NCBI GenBank assembly: GCA_934436435.1 | Contig: CAKSAN010000001.1 | Span: 62,001-126,000 of the forward strand | Origin: an uncultured Acetatifactor sp. | Lineage (GTDB): Bacteria > Bacillota > Clostridia > Lachnospirales > Lachnospiraceae | Direction: 5' to 3' | Length of the DNA stretch: 64,000 nt | Shown here: piece by piece, positions 9,431-18,379 of the stretch | How the letters are laid out: each line of letters begins with the position of its first letter | Numbering within the stretch: the stretch's first letter is position 1 | Position numbers and translations under genes: made by a program | The notes under the pieces: generated by a model | Seen by the model: only the letters and a program-made list of their open reading frames with translations | The model's database searches: none | What the model was told of the DNA's origin: nothing

Positions 9431-9503
9431 AATAATTTTCACACGTGACTTTCTGCCCACGTAAGGTGCAAAAGCTCCGGAAGGCGGCAGGCCACGGAAA
9501 GAT

Positions 9504-11156
9504 ATGAGGATGAAAATGATCAGACTGAATCAGCTGAAGCTTCCGGTGGATCACACCAAGGAGCAGCTTATACATAAGACGGCACAGTACTTACGGATCC
9601 CAGAGTCGGATATCCTGGAACTTCAGATCCTAAGGCAGTCGCTGGATGCCCGAAAAAAACCGGAACTTTTTTACAGCTACAGTGTCAATGTGTCGGTAAA
9701 ACGGGAGGAAAAAGTATATAAGGATGCCCTGCGCAGACTGGGTAAGGCCAATGTACTCCCGGCAGAGCCTGTGGAGTATCATTTCCCGGAAGGCGGCACA
9801 AGGGAACTGAAGCATCCGGTGGTGATCATCGGAATGGGGCCGGCAGGACTTTTCTGCGCCTATTATCTGGCACAACACGGCTATGCAACACTTCTTCTGG
9901 AGCGGGGAGCGGATGTGGATGCCAGACAGGCAGATGTGGAAGCCTTCTGGCAGACCGGAAAATTAAAGCCGGATTCCAATGTGCAGTTCGGGGAAGGCGG
10001 TGCCGGAACTTTTTCGGACGGAAAGTTAAATACTCTGGTAAAGGATAAATACGGCAGAAACACAGAAGTGCTGAAAACCTTTGTAGAGCACGGTGCGGAT
10101 CCGGCGATTGTTTATCAGGCCAAGCCCCATATCGGTACGGATGTCTTAAGCAGAGTCGTGAAGAGCATGCGGCAGGAGATCCAGCGTCTGGGCGGAGAAG
10201 TCCGTTTTCACAGTCAGGTAACGGAGATTCTGACTGCGGGCGGTCAGGTCACCGGAGTGAAGGTAAACGACACGGAAGAGATTCCCAGTGAACAGGTGGT
10301 ACTGGCTCCCGGACACAGCGCCAGAGACACTTTTTCCATGCTGTATGAGAAGCGGTTCCCCATGTCGGCAAAGCCTTTTGCGGTGGGATTCCGGGTGGAG
10401 CATCCCCAGAGTCTGGTCAATGTAAGCCAGTACGGCACAGAGACGGTAAAAGGTCTGGGGGCCGCGGCCTATAAGGTGACAGCAAAAACAAGTACCGGCA
10501 GAGGTGTCTATTCCTTCTGTATGTGTCCGGGCGGGTATGTGGTCAACGCCTCCTCGGAGCCCGGCAGACTTGCAGTCAACGGTATGAGTTACAGCGGCCG
10601 CGACGGGAAAAATGCCAACAGCGCCATTATCGTGGCGGTAACCCCGGCAGATTACGGTTCCGATCATCCGCTGGCCGGAATCGAATTCCAGCGCAGACTG
10701 GAACAGAAAGCCTATGAATTATGCGGCGGGAAACTGCCGGTACAGCGGTACGGAGATTTCCGGGAGAAGGTCACCGGGGAACCCCGGCCGGAAGAAAAGG
10801 ACGCGCAGGAGACCGTCTGGGAAGCATTTAAGCCCCAGTGCAAAGGGGCTTATGAATGGGCGGACCTTACCGGAATCCTTCCCGAAGAATGCAATCGGGC
10901 TTTCGTGGAAGGGATGGACAGCTTTGACAGGCAGATCCACGGTTTTGCCTCTCCGGCAGTGATCCTGACGGGAGTGGAGAGCCGGACTTCCTCTCCGGTA
11001 CGGATTGAGCGGGATGAGGAATTGCAGTCCGCCATCCGGGGCTGTTATCCCTGCGGGGAAGGTGCCGGATATGCCGGCGGGATCACCTCCGCAGCCATGG
11101 ACGGTATCCGGGTGGCAGAGCAGATCGCTTCCCAGTTTGCCCCACTACAGCGTTGA
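9504..11156 (+). CDS. FAD-dependent dehydrogenase (COG2509-like)
   Basis: A 550-residue cytosolic flavoprotein. After an 80-100-residue N-terminal domain a dinucleotide-binding motif appears (VVIIGMGPAGLFCAYYLA, about residues 109-126). The family segment FGEGGAGTFSDGKLNT follows, and the C-terminal end is a glycine-rich FAD contact (PCGEGAGYAGGITSAAMDG). Members are widespread in Firmicutes and uncharacterised. Three closely spaced ATGs (9504, 9510, 9516) could start it. The stop codon overlaps the -35 box of the proB promoter. Confidence 0.85.
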   Translation: MRMKMIRLNQLKLPVDHTKEQLIHKTAQYLRIPESDILELQILRQSLDARKKPELFYSYSVNVSVKREEKVYKDALRRLGKANVLPAEPVEYHFPEGGTRELKHPVVIIGMGPAGLFCAYYLAQHGYATLLLERGADVDARQADVEAFWQTGKLKPDSNVQFGEGGAGTFSDGKLNTLVKDKYGRNTEVLKTFVEHGADPAIVYQAKPHIGTDVLSRVVKSMRQEIQRLGGEVRFHSQVTEILTAGGQVTGVKVNDTEEIPSEQVVLAPGHSARDTFSMLYEKRFPMSAKPFAVGFRVEHPQSLVNVSQYGTETVKGLGAAAYKVTAKTSTGRGVYSFCMCPGGYVVNASSEPGRLAVNGMSYSGRDGKNANSAIIVAVTPADYGSDHPLAGIEFQRRLEQKAYELCGGKLPVQRYGDFREKVTGEPRPEEKDAQETVWEAFKPQCKGAYEWADLTGILPEECNRAFVEGMDSFDRQIHGFASPAVILTGVESRTSSPVRIERDEELQSAIRGCYPCGEGAGYAGGITSAAMDGIRVAEQIASQFAPLQR

Positions 11157-11181
11157 CGTATGACGCAAAATGTTATATGAT
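11153..11181 (+). promoter_or_regulatory. Sigma-A-type promoter of the proBA operon
   Basis: TTGACG (11153-11158), a 17-base spacer, then TATGAT (11176-11181). The -35 box overlaps the stop codon of the upstream flavoprotein gene. Transcription would begin near 11188. A stem-loop (11201-11226: CTCCC/GGGAG outer stem, A-C mismatch, five more pairs, GCTG loop) then lies in the 5' leader; no U-run follows it, so it is not a terminator. Confidence 0.8.
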
Positions 11182-11272
11182 GCAGATATTCAGAAGTTTA
11201 CTCCCACAGAGGCTGCTTTGCGGGAGAGGCTGAATGATTATCGTAATTTTAGGGGCTTAGAAAGGCAATCAC

Positions 11273-12145
11273 GTGAATAACATAAGGGAACAAATCAAGA
11301 ACAAGAAAAGAATCGTCGTTAAAATCGGTTCTTCCTCCTTACAGCATGCTGAGACGGGAGATCTGGATTACATCCGTCTGGAGAAGCTGGTGAGAGAACT
11401 CTGTGATATCAGCAATCAGGGGAAAGAAGTCGTACTGGTGACTTCCGGTGCCATTGCAGCAGGAAAACAGGCAGTGCATATAAAAAGTATAGAAGGACAG
11501 ACGCAGGCAGAGTCCATGGCCATCAAGCAGGCCTGCTCCGCCATCGGTCAGGCAAGGCTGATGATGACGTACCAGAAGCTTTTTGCGGAGTACAATCAGG
11601 TGGCGGCACAGATCCTGATGACGAAAAATACCATCGTGGATAACCTGAACCGTTACAATGCCCACAATACCTTTACCCAGCTGTTAAAAATGGGCGCGAT
11701 CCCGATCGTCAATGAAAATGATACCGTAGCAACCTATGAGATCGAGATCGGTGACAACGATACGCTGTCTGCCATTGTAGCAGCACTGATCGATGCGGAT
11801 CTTCTGATCCTTCTGTCTGATATCGACGGTCTCTACACCGATGATCCCAGACAGAATCCCGATGCGGAGTTCATCGAACAGGTGGATACGCTTACGGATG
11901 AATTTATGAATATGGGCAAAGCCAGCACCGGCAGTAATGTGGGTACCGGAGGCATGAATACCAAGATGATCGCGGCAAAGATCGCTACCAGCTCGGATGT
12001 GGACATGATCATTGCCAACAGTAAGGACATCGGAGTGCTTCATCGTCTGTTATCCGGAGCAAACGAGGGTACTTTATTCGTGGCACATAAGAACGAGAGC
12101 TTTGATCTGCCGGAATTTGTAGAGAATCTACATAAAAATCAGTGA
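11273..12145 (+). CDS. proB: Glutamate 5-kinase
   Basis: The first step of proline synthesis: ATP-dependent phosphorylation of glutamate. The 290-residue product is an amino-acid-kinase-fold protein (VVKIGSSSL at the N-terminus, VLVTSGAIAAG, NENDTVA, and GTGGMNTKM-type segments) and lacks the C-terminal PUA domain of longer ProB proteins. The start codon is GTG 11273, with AAAGG upstream. It lies behind a strong promoter and is followed by proA two genes later, which gives a proBA operon. Feedback inhibition by proline is usual in the family but cannot be judged here. Confidence 0.95.
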   Translation: MNNIREQIKNKKRIVVKIGSSSLQHAETGDLDYIRLEKLVRELCDISNQGKEVVLVTSGAIAAGKQAVHIKSIEGQTQAESMAIKQACSAIGQARLMMTYQKLFAEYNQVAAQILMTKNTIVDNLNRYNAHNTFTQLLKMGAIPIVNENDTVATYEIEIGDNDTLSAIVAALIDADLLILLSDIDGLYTDDPRQNPDAEFIEQVDTLTDEFMNMGKASTGSNVGTGGMNTKMIAAKIATSSDVDMIIANSKDIGVLHRLLSGANEGTLFVAHKNESFDLPEFVENLHKNQ

Positions 12146-12174
12146 CCATAAGTCAGCGGAAAGAGGAACACATT

Positions 12175-12393
12175 ATGAATATGGAGGAAAGAATAAAGCG
12201 CATCAATGAGCTTTATCATAAATCCCAGAACGAGGGACTGACCGACGAAGAAAAGCTGGAACAGTCCATTTTACGGCAGGAATATGTGGACAGCATCAAG
12301 CGTAACATGAAAGCGCAGCTGGACAGCATCGAGATCGAGAGACCGGACGGCACCATTGAAAAATTAAAACCGTCCTATAAAAAGAAGAAATGA
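12175..12393 (+). CDS. DUF896 (YnzC-like) small protein
   Basis: A 72-residue, highly charged helical protein of the DUF896 family (ERIKRINELYHKSQNEGLT, then LRQEYVDSIKRNMKAQLD). Bacillus YnzC is a small three-helix protein linked to the SOS response only by its genome position; its function is unknown. The frame opens at GTG 12142, but ATG 12175 has AGAGG 8 bases upstream and gives the normal family length. Its stop overlaps the next start as ATGA, so it is coupled to the cycloligase gene. Confidence 0.9.
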   Translation: MNMEERIKRINELYHKSQNEGLTDEEKLEQSILRQEYVDSIKRNMKAQLDSIEIERPDGTIEKLKPSYKKKK

Positions 12394-12965
12394 ACACAGA
12401 AGAATTGAGAGACCGGAAAAAGAAGCTGCGCAGGGAAATACTGGCCCGCAGGGATGCCCTGACGAAAGAAGAACGGGAGAGAGGGAAGTTTCTCATTACC
12501 GAACGGATCCTGGGACACCAGTGGTATTATCTCTCGGATACGATTCTTGGCTTTGTCAGTTACGGAAGTGAGATCTGTACCACGGAGATCCTGGAAAATG
12601 CCCTGCGGGATGGAAAATGCGTTTATGTGCCCAAAGTAGAAGGGCGGGAAATGCAGTTTTACCGGATACGATCCCTGACAGAGCTGAAAGAAGGCTATAA
12701 AGGAATCCGGGAGCCGGAGGGAAATACGGAACGCTATATATTTGATCCGGATAAAGCAGCAAAATGTCTGCTTCTCATGCCGGGAAGTGTATTTGACCCT
12801 CTGGGGAATCGTATGGGATACGGTGCCGGATTTTATGACCGGTATCTGGCGGATAAGGAGGCCTTAAGGCTTCGCAGTATCGGTATCGGATTTCGCTGCC
12901 AGCAGGCAGAGGCAGTGCCGACGGAAGAGGCGGACCGAAAGCCCTATCAGGTAATTCTGGTATAG
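12390..12965 (+). CDS. 5-formyltetrahydrofolate cyclo-ligase
   Basis: Converts 5-formyl-THF to 5,10-methenyl-THF with ATP, returning inhibitory formyl-folate to the one-carbon pool. The 191-residue protein shows the N-terminal basic helix ([15 protein letters not shown]), the central LLMPGSVFD and the glycine-rich [14 protein letters not shown] signature near residues 138-151. It overlaps the DUF896 gene by four bases and precedes proA, so it travels in the proBA operon although folate and proline metabolism are not directly linked. Confidence 0.93.
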   Translation: MNTEELRDRKKKLRREILARRDALTKEERERGKFLITERILGHQWYYLSDTILGFVSYGSEICTTEILENALRDGKCVYVPKVEGREMQFYRIRSLTELKEGYKGIREPEGNTERYIFDPDKAAKCLLLMPGSVFDPLGNRMGYGAGFYDRYLADKEALRLRSIGIGFRCQQAEAVPTEEADRKPYQVILV

Positions 12966-13008
12966 TCTGATCCGGACATCATTGACAGTTACAGAAAGGG
13001 GAAAGGAA

Positions 13009-14256
13009 ATGGCTGAACTTTTAGAACTGGGAAAAAATGCCTGCAATGCCAAATATGTATTGCAGAAGCTTACGACAGAGGAGAAAAACAGGGCATTGCA
13101 GACGGCAGCAAAGTATCTGTGTGAAAGACAGGAAGAGATTCTGTCGGCTAATGCGCTGGATCTGGAAAATGGTAAAAATAACGGAATGAATCCGGGGCTT
13201 TTGGATCGTTTAAAGCTTACTACTGATAGAATTGCACAGATCGCGGAGGGGTTGACGCAGATCGCGGCACTTCCGGACTGTATCGGCGAGACCATGGAGC
13301 ATTTCGAACGCCCCAACGGATTGAAGATCGACAAGGTCAGAGTCCCCTTAGGTGTCATCGGCATTATCTATGAGGCCCGCCCCAATGTGACGGCGGATGC
13401 TTTCGGACTGTGCTTTAAGACGGGAAATGCCGTGATCTTAAAGGGAGGCAGTGATGCCATCCATTCCAATATCGCCATGGTAAAAGTATTACAGGATGCA
13501 CTGGAAGCCTGTGGGATGCCCCGGACAGCCGTACAGCTGATCGAGGATACAGACCGGGCGGTGACGGCGCAGTTTATGAAGATGAAGGAATATGTGGATG
13601 TATTGATCCCCAGAGGCGGTGCTGGTCTGATCCGCAGTGTGGTGGAGAACAGTACCATTCCCGTCATAGAGACCGGAACCGGCAACTGTCACGTCTACGT
13701 GGACAAGGATGCGGATGTGGATATGGCGGTTAAAATTCTGATGAATGCCAAGACCCAGCGGATCGGCGTCTGCAACGCCTGTGAATCTCTGGTGGTGCAT
13801 CGTGAGATTCGTGACCGTTTCCTTCCGAAGATGGCGGAGACACTGAAAACCAAAAATGTGGAGCTTCGCGGAGACGAAAGTACCAGAGAGATCCTGCCGG
13901 ACTGTGTTCCCGCTACGGAAGCAGACTACGGCACGGAATATTTGGATTATATTCTGTCCATCAAGACGGTGGACAGCGTGGAAGAGGCCATCGCCCATAT
14001 CAACCGTTATAATACGAAGCATTCGGAATGCATCGTGACGGAAAATGCGGAGACGGCGGAAAAGTTCTTAAATGAAGTGGATGCGGCCTGTGTCTACGTC
14101 AATGCCTCCACCCGTTTCACGGACGGCTTCGAATTCGGCTTCGGCGCGGAGATCGGCATCAGTACCCAGAAGCTGCATGCCAGAGGTCCCATGGGACTGA
14201 AGGAGCTGACCTCCTATAAATACAAGATTCACGGAAGCGGTCAGATCCGCGGGTAA
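13009..14256 (+). CDS. proA: Gamma-glutamyl phosphate reductase
   Basis: NADPH-dependent reduction of glutamyl-5-phosphate to glutamate semialdehyde, the second proline step. The 415-residue aldehyde-dehydrogenase-fold protein has the [14 protein letters not shown] segment, the LKGGSDA loop and the catalytic cysteine region [16 protein letters not shown] 13009 is preferred over an in-frame upstream codon at 12982 because AAAGGGG (12995-13001) lies 7 bases before it. Last gene of the proB group; 97 bases separate it from the pyrophosphatase start. Confidence 0.96.
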   Translation: MAELLELGKNACNAKYVLQKLTTEEKNRALQTAAKYLCERQEEILSANALDLENGKNNGMNPGLLDRLKLTTDRIAQIAEGLTQIAALPDCIGETMEHFERPNGLKIDKVRVPLGVIGIIYEARPNVTADAFGLCFKTGNAVILKGGSDAIHSNIAMVKVLQDALEACGMPRTAVQLIEDTDRAVTAQFMKMKEYVDVLIPRGGAGLIRSVVENSTIPVIETGTGNCHVYVDKDADVDMAVKILMNAKTQRIGVCNACESLVVHREIRDRFLPKMAETLKTKNVELRGDESTREILPDCVPATEADYGTEYLDYILSIKTVDSVEEAIAHINRYNTKHSECIVTENAETAEKFLNEVDAACVYVNASTRFTDGFEFGFGAEIGISTQKLHARGPMGLKELTSYKYKIHGSGQIRG

Positions 14257-14353
14257 ACATTTTTATAATCTGCGTATTCTCCGGTCATGTATATTGGCCT
14301 GTATGGCAAAGACATCTGCCGGAAATAACTATAGAGGAAGAGGAGAGAGATTT

Positions 14354-14905
14354 ATGAAAGAAGTAAACGGAAGCATTTGGCACACCATGAGCACCCAGAG
14401 AGTCACCCCCACAGATTTTGTCTGTGTCATTGAGATCTCCAAGGGCAGCAAGAACAAGTATGAATTGGACAAGGAGACCGGTCTTCTGATTCTGGACCGT
14501 ATCCTGCATACCTCCACCCATTATCCCGCAAACTACGGTTTTATTCCCAGAACCTACGGCGATGACGGGGATCCGCTGGATGTACTGTTACTGTGCTCAG
14601 AGCCGGTACAGCCCATGACGCTGGTAAGAGCATACCCCATCGGTGTGATTTCCATGCTGGACAACGGTAAAAACGATGAGAAGATCATTGCGGTTCCTTT
14701 CAATGATCCCAACTACAACTGTTTCCATGATATTTCCGAGCTGCCCAGCCATGTGGTAGACGAGATGGAACATTTCTTCACTGTATACAAGGCTCTGGAG
14801 AATAAGACCACCGCAGTCAATGAGAAGGGCAACAGAGAAGAAGCCATTGAGGTCATCAAGAAATGCCTGGACAACTACATTGATACGTTTATCAAGAGCT
14901 GGTAA
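14354..14905 (+). CDS. ppa: Inorganic pyrophosphatase, family I
   Basis: Hydrolyses pyrophosphate in the cytosol, pulling biosynthetic reactions forward. The 183-residue product keeps the family I core: YELDKETGLL, the PANYGFIPRTYGDDGDPLDVLLL metal/PPi site in which the DxDPxD acidic residues are intact, and ACP-type AYPIG. The frame is open from 14294, but GAGGAGAG immediately upstream supports ATG 14354 and the normal length. A strong hairpin terminator follows. Confidence 0.93.
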   Translation: MKEVNGSIWHTMSTQRVTPTDFVCVIEISKGSKNKYELDKETGLLILDRILHTSTHYPANYGFIPRTYGDDGDPLDVLLLCSEPVQPMTLVRAYPIGVISMLDNGKNDEKIIAVPFNDPNYNCFHDISELPSHVVDEMEHFFTVYKALENKTTAVNEKGNREEAIEVIKKCLDNYIDTFIKSW

Positions 14906-14938
14906 ACTGTTGATAATTGATTTTCAACAATCACAAAG

Positions 14939-14982
14939 CACCGTATTTCCCGTACAGTCTGTTGGGGGATATGGTGTTTTTT
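14939..14982 (+). terminator. Rho-independent terminator after ppa
   Basis: A 13-pair stem (14939-14951 with 14964-14976, three G-T wobbles) with a 12-base loop, followed by six T residues (14977-14982). It separates ppa from the GGGtGRT operon. Confidence 0.75.
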
Positions 14983-15111
14983 CATACAAACTATTGAAAA
15001 AAATTGTCAAAACCCCTAGATTTTTTAAAGGAAATATGAGAGAATGAACACGACCATTATGATATTATTTTATCAATAGTATTATAAGTACATATTGAAA
15101 GGAGATTTCAC

Positions 15112-15804
15112 ATGATTTATTCAAAAGAAGTTGAAGAAATGTGTCCCGTTGCACAGGGCGTACATCATGGTTGTGCTCCCATTCCCGAAGAGGCAAAATG
15201 GGTGCAGGCAAAAGAAGTTAAGGATATTTCCGGTCTGACTCACGGTGTGGGCTGGTGTGCACCTCAGCAGGGTGCATGTAAGCTGACCCTGAACGTTAAG
15301 GAAGGTATCATCCAGGAGGCTCTGGTAGAGACCGTTGGATGTTCCGGTATGACCCACTCCGCAGCTATGGCTGCTGAGATTCTTCCCGGTCTGACCGTTA
15401 TGGAAGCTTTAAATACTGACCTTGTATGTGATGCAATCAATACCGCTATGAGAGAGCTGTTCTTACAGATCGTATACGGCCGTACCCAGAGTGCATTCTC
15501 TGAGGAAGGTCTGCCTATCGGCGCAGGTCTGGAAGATCTCGGTAAGGGATTAAGAAGCCAGGTTGGTACCATGTACGGTACTCTGAAGAAGGGTCCCCGT
15601 TATCTGGAGATGGCAGAAGGTTATGTAACCGGTATCGCTCTGGACAAGGATGATCAGATCATCGGCTACCAGTTCGTTAACCTCGGCAAGATGACCGACT
15701 TCATCAAGAAGGGTGACGATGCCAACACTGCATGGGAGAAGGCTAAGGGCCAGTATGGTCGTGTAGACGATGCAGTTAAGATCATCGATCCCAGAAAACA
15801 ATAA
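15112..15804 (+). CDS. NifU-like iron-sulfur scaffold-type protein paired with GGGtGRT
   Basis: A 230-residue cytosolic protein whose middle part resembles the NifU/IscU N-terminal fold (CAPQQGACKLTLNVKEGIIQEALVETVGCSG). Cysteines at about residues 11, 21, 49, 56 and 77 could ligate a cluster, but I do not see the exact IscU three-cysteine layout, so scaffold function is inference. It has a strong Shine-Dalgarno (GAAAGGAG before ATG 15112) and codon use biased as in abundant proteins. It is followed after 20 bases by the GGGtGRT gene, its usual partner as I recall it. Confidence 0.75.
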   Translation: MIYSKEVEEMCPVAQGVHHGCAPIPEEAKWVQAKEVKDISGLTHGVGWCAPQQGACKLTLNVKEGIIQEALVETVGCSGMTHSAAMAAEILPGLTVMEALNTDLVCDAINTAMRELFLQIVYGRTQSAFSEEGLPIGAGLEDLGKGLRSQVGTMYGTLKKGPRYLEMAEGYVTGIALDKDDQIIGYQFVNLGKMTDFIKKGDDANTAWEKAKGQYGRVDDAVKIIDPRKQ

Positions 15805-15824
15805 GATACAGGAGGACAGAAAAA

Positions 15825-16835
15825 ATGGCTTTATTTGAATCATATGAAAGACGTATTGATAAGATCAACGCTGTACTGAACAGCTATGGTATCTCCTCTA
15901 TCGAAGAAGCAGAGAAGATCACAAAAGATGCAGGCCTGGATGTATACGATCAGGTAAAGAAGATCCAGCCCATCTGTTTTGAAAATGCTTGCTGGGCTTA
16001 CACTGTAGGCGCTGCAATCGCAATCAAGAAAGGCTGCAGAAAGGCATCTGAAGCAGCTGCAGCAATCGGTGAAGGCTTACAGGCATTCTGTATCCCCGGT
16101 TCCGTTGCTGATACCCGTAAGGTAGGTCTTGGCCATGGTAATCTGGGCAAGATGCTGCTGGAAGAGGATACCGACTGCTTCTGTTTCCTGGCTGGACATG
16201 AGTCCTTCGCAGCAGCAGAAGGTGCTATCGGTATCGCAGAGAAGGCTAACAAAGTTCGTCAGAAGCCTTTACGTGTTATCCTGAACGGTCTTGGTAAGGA
16301 CGCCGCAAAGATCATTTCCCGTATCAACGGATTTACCTTTGTTGAGACCTCTTATGATCCTTACACCAATACCGTTACCGAGGTAGAGAGAATCGCTTAC
16401 TCCGAGGGACTTCGTGCAAAGGTTAACTGCTACGGCGCTAACAGCGTTCCCGAAGGTGTAGCTATCATGTGGAAGGAGAACGTAGACGTATCCATTACCG
16501 GTAACTCTACCAACCCTACCAGATTCCAGCATCCCGTAGCTGGTACTTACAAGAAGGAGAGACTGGAAGCAGGCAAGAAATACTTCTCAGTTGCTTCCGG
16601 CGGCGGTACCGGACGTACTCTGCATCCCGATAACATGGCTGCAGGTCCCGCTTCTTACGGTTTCACCGATACTCTGGGCCGTATGCATTCTGACGCGCAG
16701 TTCGCTGGTTCTTCCTCCGTACCTGCACACGTTGAGATGATGGGTCTGATCGGTATGGGTAACAACCCTATGGTAGGTGCTACCGTAGCTGTTGCCGTAT
16801 CCATTGAAGAAGCTGCAAAGGCTGGCAAGTTCTAA
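15825..16835 (+). CDS. GGGtGRT family protein
   Basis: A 336-residue soluble protein that carries the namesake GGGTGRT motif at residues 259-265, inside SVASGGGTGRTLHPDNM. The rest is glycine- and alanine-rich with many short conserved loops (GLGHGNLGKML, FLAGHESFAAAEGA), suggesting a nucleotide- or cofactor-binding enzyme. No function is established for the family to my knowledge. AGGAGG lies 9 bases before ATG 15825. The strongly biased codons (GGT, CGT, TTC, AAG) suggest high expression. It ends at a clear terminator, so the two genes form a closed transcription unit. Confidence 0.88.
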   Translation: MALFESYERRIDKINAVLNSYGISSIEEAEKITKDAGLDVYDQVKKIQPICFENACWAYTVGAAIAIKKGCRKASEAAAAIGEGLQAFCIPGSVADTRKVGLGHGNLGKMLLEEDTDCFCFLAGHESFAAAEGAIGIAEKANKVRQKPLRVILNGLGKDAAKIISRINGFTFVETSYDPYTNTVTEVERIAYSEGLRAKVNCYGANSVPEGVAIMWKENVDVSITGNSTNPTRFQHPVAGTYKKERLEAGKKYFSVASGGGTGRTLHPDNMAAGPASYGFTDTLGRMHSDAQFAGSSSVPAHVEMMGLIGMGNNPMVGATVAVAVSIEEAAKAGKF

Positions 16836-16866
16836 GAGATAAAATCCAATAAAGCAAGGATTTCAG

Positions 16867-16898
16867 GGCTCCCGACATTGTTTGGGAGTCTTTTTTTA
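16867..16898 (+). terminator. Terminator of the GGGtGRT operon
   Basis: GGCTCCC (16867-16873) pairs with GGGAGTC (16884-16890) around a 10-base loop; seven T residues follow at 16891-16897. Confidence 0.85.
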
Positions 16899-16925
16899 TT
16901 TTTTGAAAAATAATGGGGATATTAA

Positions 16926-17032
16926 TTAAAAGTCAGGTGATTTTGCACCAAAGTTTTAACTCAAGCTTGTTAAAGCATACAAATTATGATATGATCAGTT
17001 AAAAGTTCGGTGACAGTGCAACTAAGTTTTAA
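16926..17032 (+). repeat. Two 34-bp direct repeats flanking a promoter
   Basis: Copies at 16926-16959 and 16999-17032 match at 27 of 34 positions; shared blocks are TTAAAAGT, GGTGA, GCA and AAGTTTTAA. Each copy begins TTAAAA and ends TTTTAA, so it is partly palindromic; the first also has GGTG/CACC arms. Start-to-start distance is 73 bases, about seven helical turns. The second copy ends just before the Shine-Dalgarno of the ATPase gene. Confidence 0.8.
16967..16995 (+). promoter_or_regulatory. Candidate promoter of the DUF4143 ATPase gene
   Basis: TTGTTA (16967-16972), 17 bases, TATGAT (16990-16995), lying exactly between the two 34-bp repeats. Transcription would begin near 17002, inside the second repeat. 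Confidence 0.6.
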
Positions 17033-17047
17033 TTGGAGACAATGCGT

Positions 17048-18337
17048 ATGTATATTAAAAGGGACAGATATTTAAATCAGTTGATCAGCCGAAAGGAAAA
17101 TGGGCTTATCAAGGTGATTACCGGAATCAGGAGATGTGGAAAGAGTTATCTGTTATTCAATATTTTTTATGATTATTTGATCTCACAGGGAGTAAGGGAA
17201 GAACAGATCATTGCTATTGCATTAGATGACGATATCAATGCTGTTTATCGTGATCCGGCGGAATTATCTAAATATATAAGGTCAAAAATTACGAACAGGG
17301 AAACCATGTATTATATTATGATAGATGAGGTACAGTATGCAATAACGAAGGAGGAACTGAAAACTCCCGGAACGATTAAGCTGTATGATGTATTGAATGG
17401 CCTTTTAAGACTTCGCAATGTGGATATTTATGTAACCGGAAGTAATTCAAAAATGTTGTCTAAGGATGTAATGACCGAGTTCAGAGGACGTGGGGACGTC
17501 GTAGAAGTATATCCGTTGTCTTTTAAGGAATATTATGATTTTGCAGGTGGGGACAGGAGCGAAGCATACGAAGAATATGCCTTGTACGGTGGAATGCCAT
17601 TAGTTATCGGCAAGAAGACCGATGATGAAAAATACAAGTATCTTTCGACCCTGTTTACCGAGGTATATTTTAAGGACATTATTGAAAGATATAAGATTGA
17701 AATGCCGGATGTTCTTGGAGAACTTACAGATGATTTATGTTCGTCCATTGGTTTGCTTACAAATGCCACAAAGATTGCCAATACTTTACAGACTGTGAAG
17801 AATATAAAAGTGGCAAGCCTGACAATATCCAAGTATTTGGAGTTCCTTGAGGAGTCTTTTTTGTTTCGTTGTGCCAAGCGATATGATGTGAAAGGAAAGC
17901 GGTATTTTTCCTATCCTTCCAAGTATTATTGTACCGATATAGGACTCCGTAATGTGCGTTTGAACTTAAGACAACAGGAAGAAACTCATATTATGGAAAA
18001 TATTATTTATAATGAGTTGATCACCAGAGGATATTCTGTAGATGTTGGCGTGGTTGAAATCTATGAAAATGATACGGCCGGGAATCGCCGTAAAACTGCT
18101 TGTGAGATTGATTTTGTTGTAAACAAAGGAGCAAGGAAGTATTATATCCAATCGGCATTAAGCATGAGTGATCCGGCAAAGGCAAAGACGGAGTTAAGAC
18201 CGTTATTGGGAACCAGAGATTTCTTTAAAAAGATTGTAGTGTCCAAGTCATCCATGAAGCCATGGATCGATGAAGATGGAATCGTACATTTAGGATTGTA
18301 TGATTTCCTTTTGGATGAAGATTTGATAAATATGTAA
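17048..18337 (+). CDS. AAA ATPase with DUF4143 C-terminal domain
   Basis: A P-loop ATPase of the AAA_14/DUF4143 type, about 430 residues. The Walker A is unusual, GIRRCGKS, as typical of this group; Walker B is YYIMIDEVQY and a sensor segment is YVTGSNSKML. The C-terminal half (CEIDFVVNKGARKYYIQ) has the DUF4143 nuclease-like E-x-D-F-V pattern. These ATPases are common in gut anaerobes, often in many copies, with no agreed role; defence or toxin-antitoxin functions have been suggested. ATG 17048 is chosen because GGAG (17035-17038) lies 9 bases before it; ATG 17042 is too close. Codons are more AT-rich than in neighbours, which suggests separate acquisition. Confidence 0.85.
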   Translation: MYIKRDRYLNQLISRKENGLIKVITGIRRCGKSYLLFNIFYDYLISQGVREEQIIAIALDDDINAVYRDPAELSKYIRSKITNRETMYYIMIDEVQYAITKEELKTPGTIKLYDVLNGLLRLRNVDIYVTGSNSKMLSKDVMTEFRGRGDVVEVYPLSFKEYYDFAGGDRSEAYEEYALYGGMPLVIGKKTDDEKYKYLSTLFTEVYFKDIIERYKIEMPDVLGELTDDLCSSIGLLTNATKIANTLQTVKNIKVASLTISKYLEFLEESFLFRCAKRYDVKGKRYFSYPSKYYCTDIGLRNVRLNLRQQEETHIMENIIYNELITRGYSVDVGVVEIYENDTAGNRRKTACEIDFVVNKGARKYYIQSALSMSDPAKAKTELRPLLGTRDFFKKIVVSKSSMKPWIDEDGIVHLGLYDFLLDEDLINM

Positions 18338-18379
18338 ATGTATGATTTCCTGCACAGCATACTCAGAAAGGAGGCCGCA

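Noticed and set aside
11157..11272. T-box or riboswitch in the proB leader
   Set aside because: The leader is too short and has one imperfect stem-loop, without a T-box sequence or specifier arrangement.
15820..16900. Long minus-strand open frames opposite the GGGtGRT gene and other core genes
   Set aside because: They are shadows of strong plus-strand coding, with no ribosome sites or known protein features.
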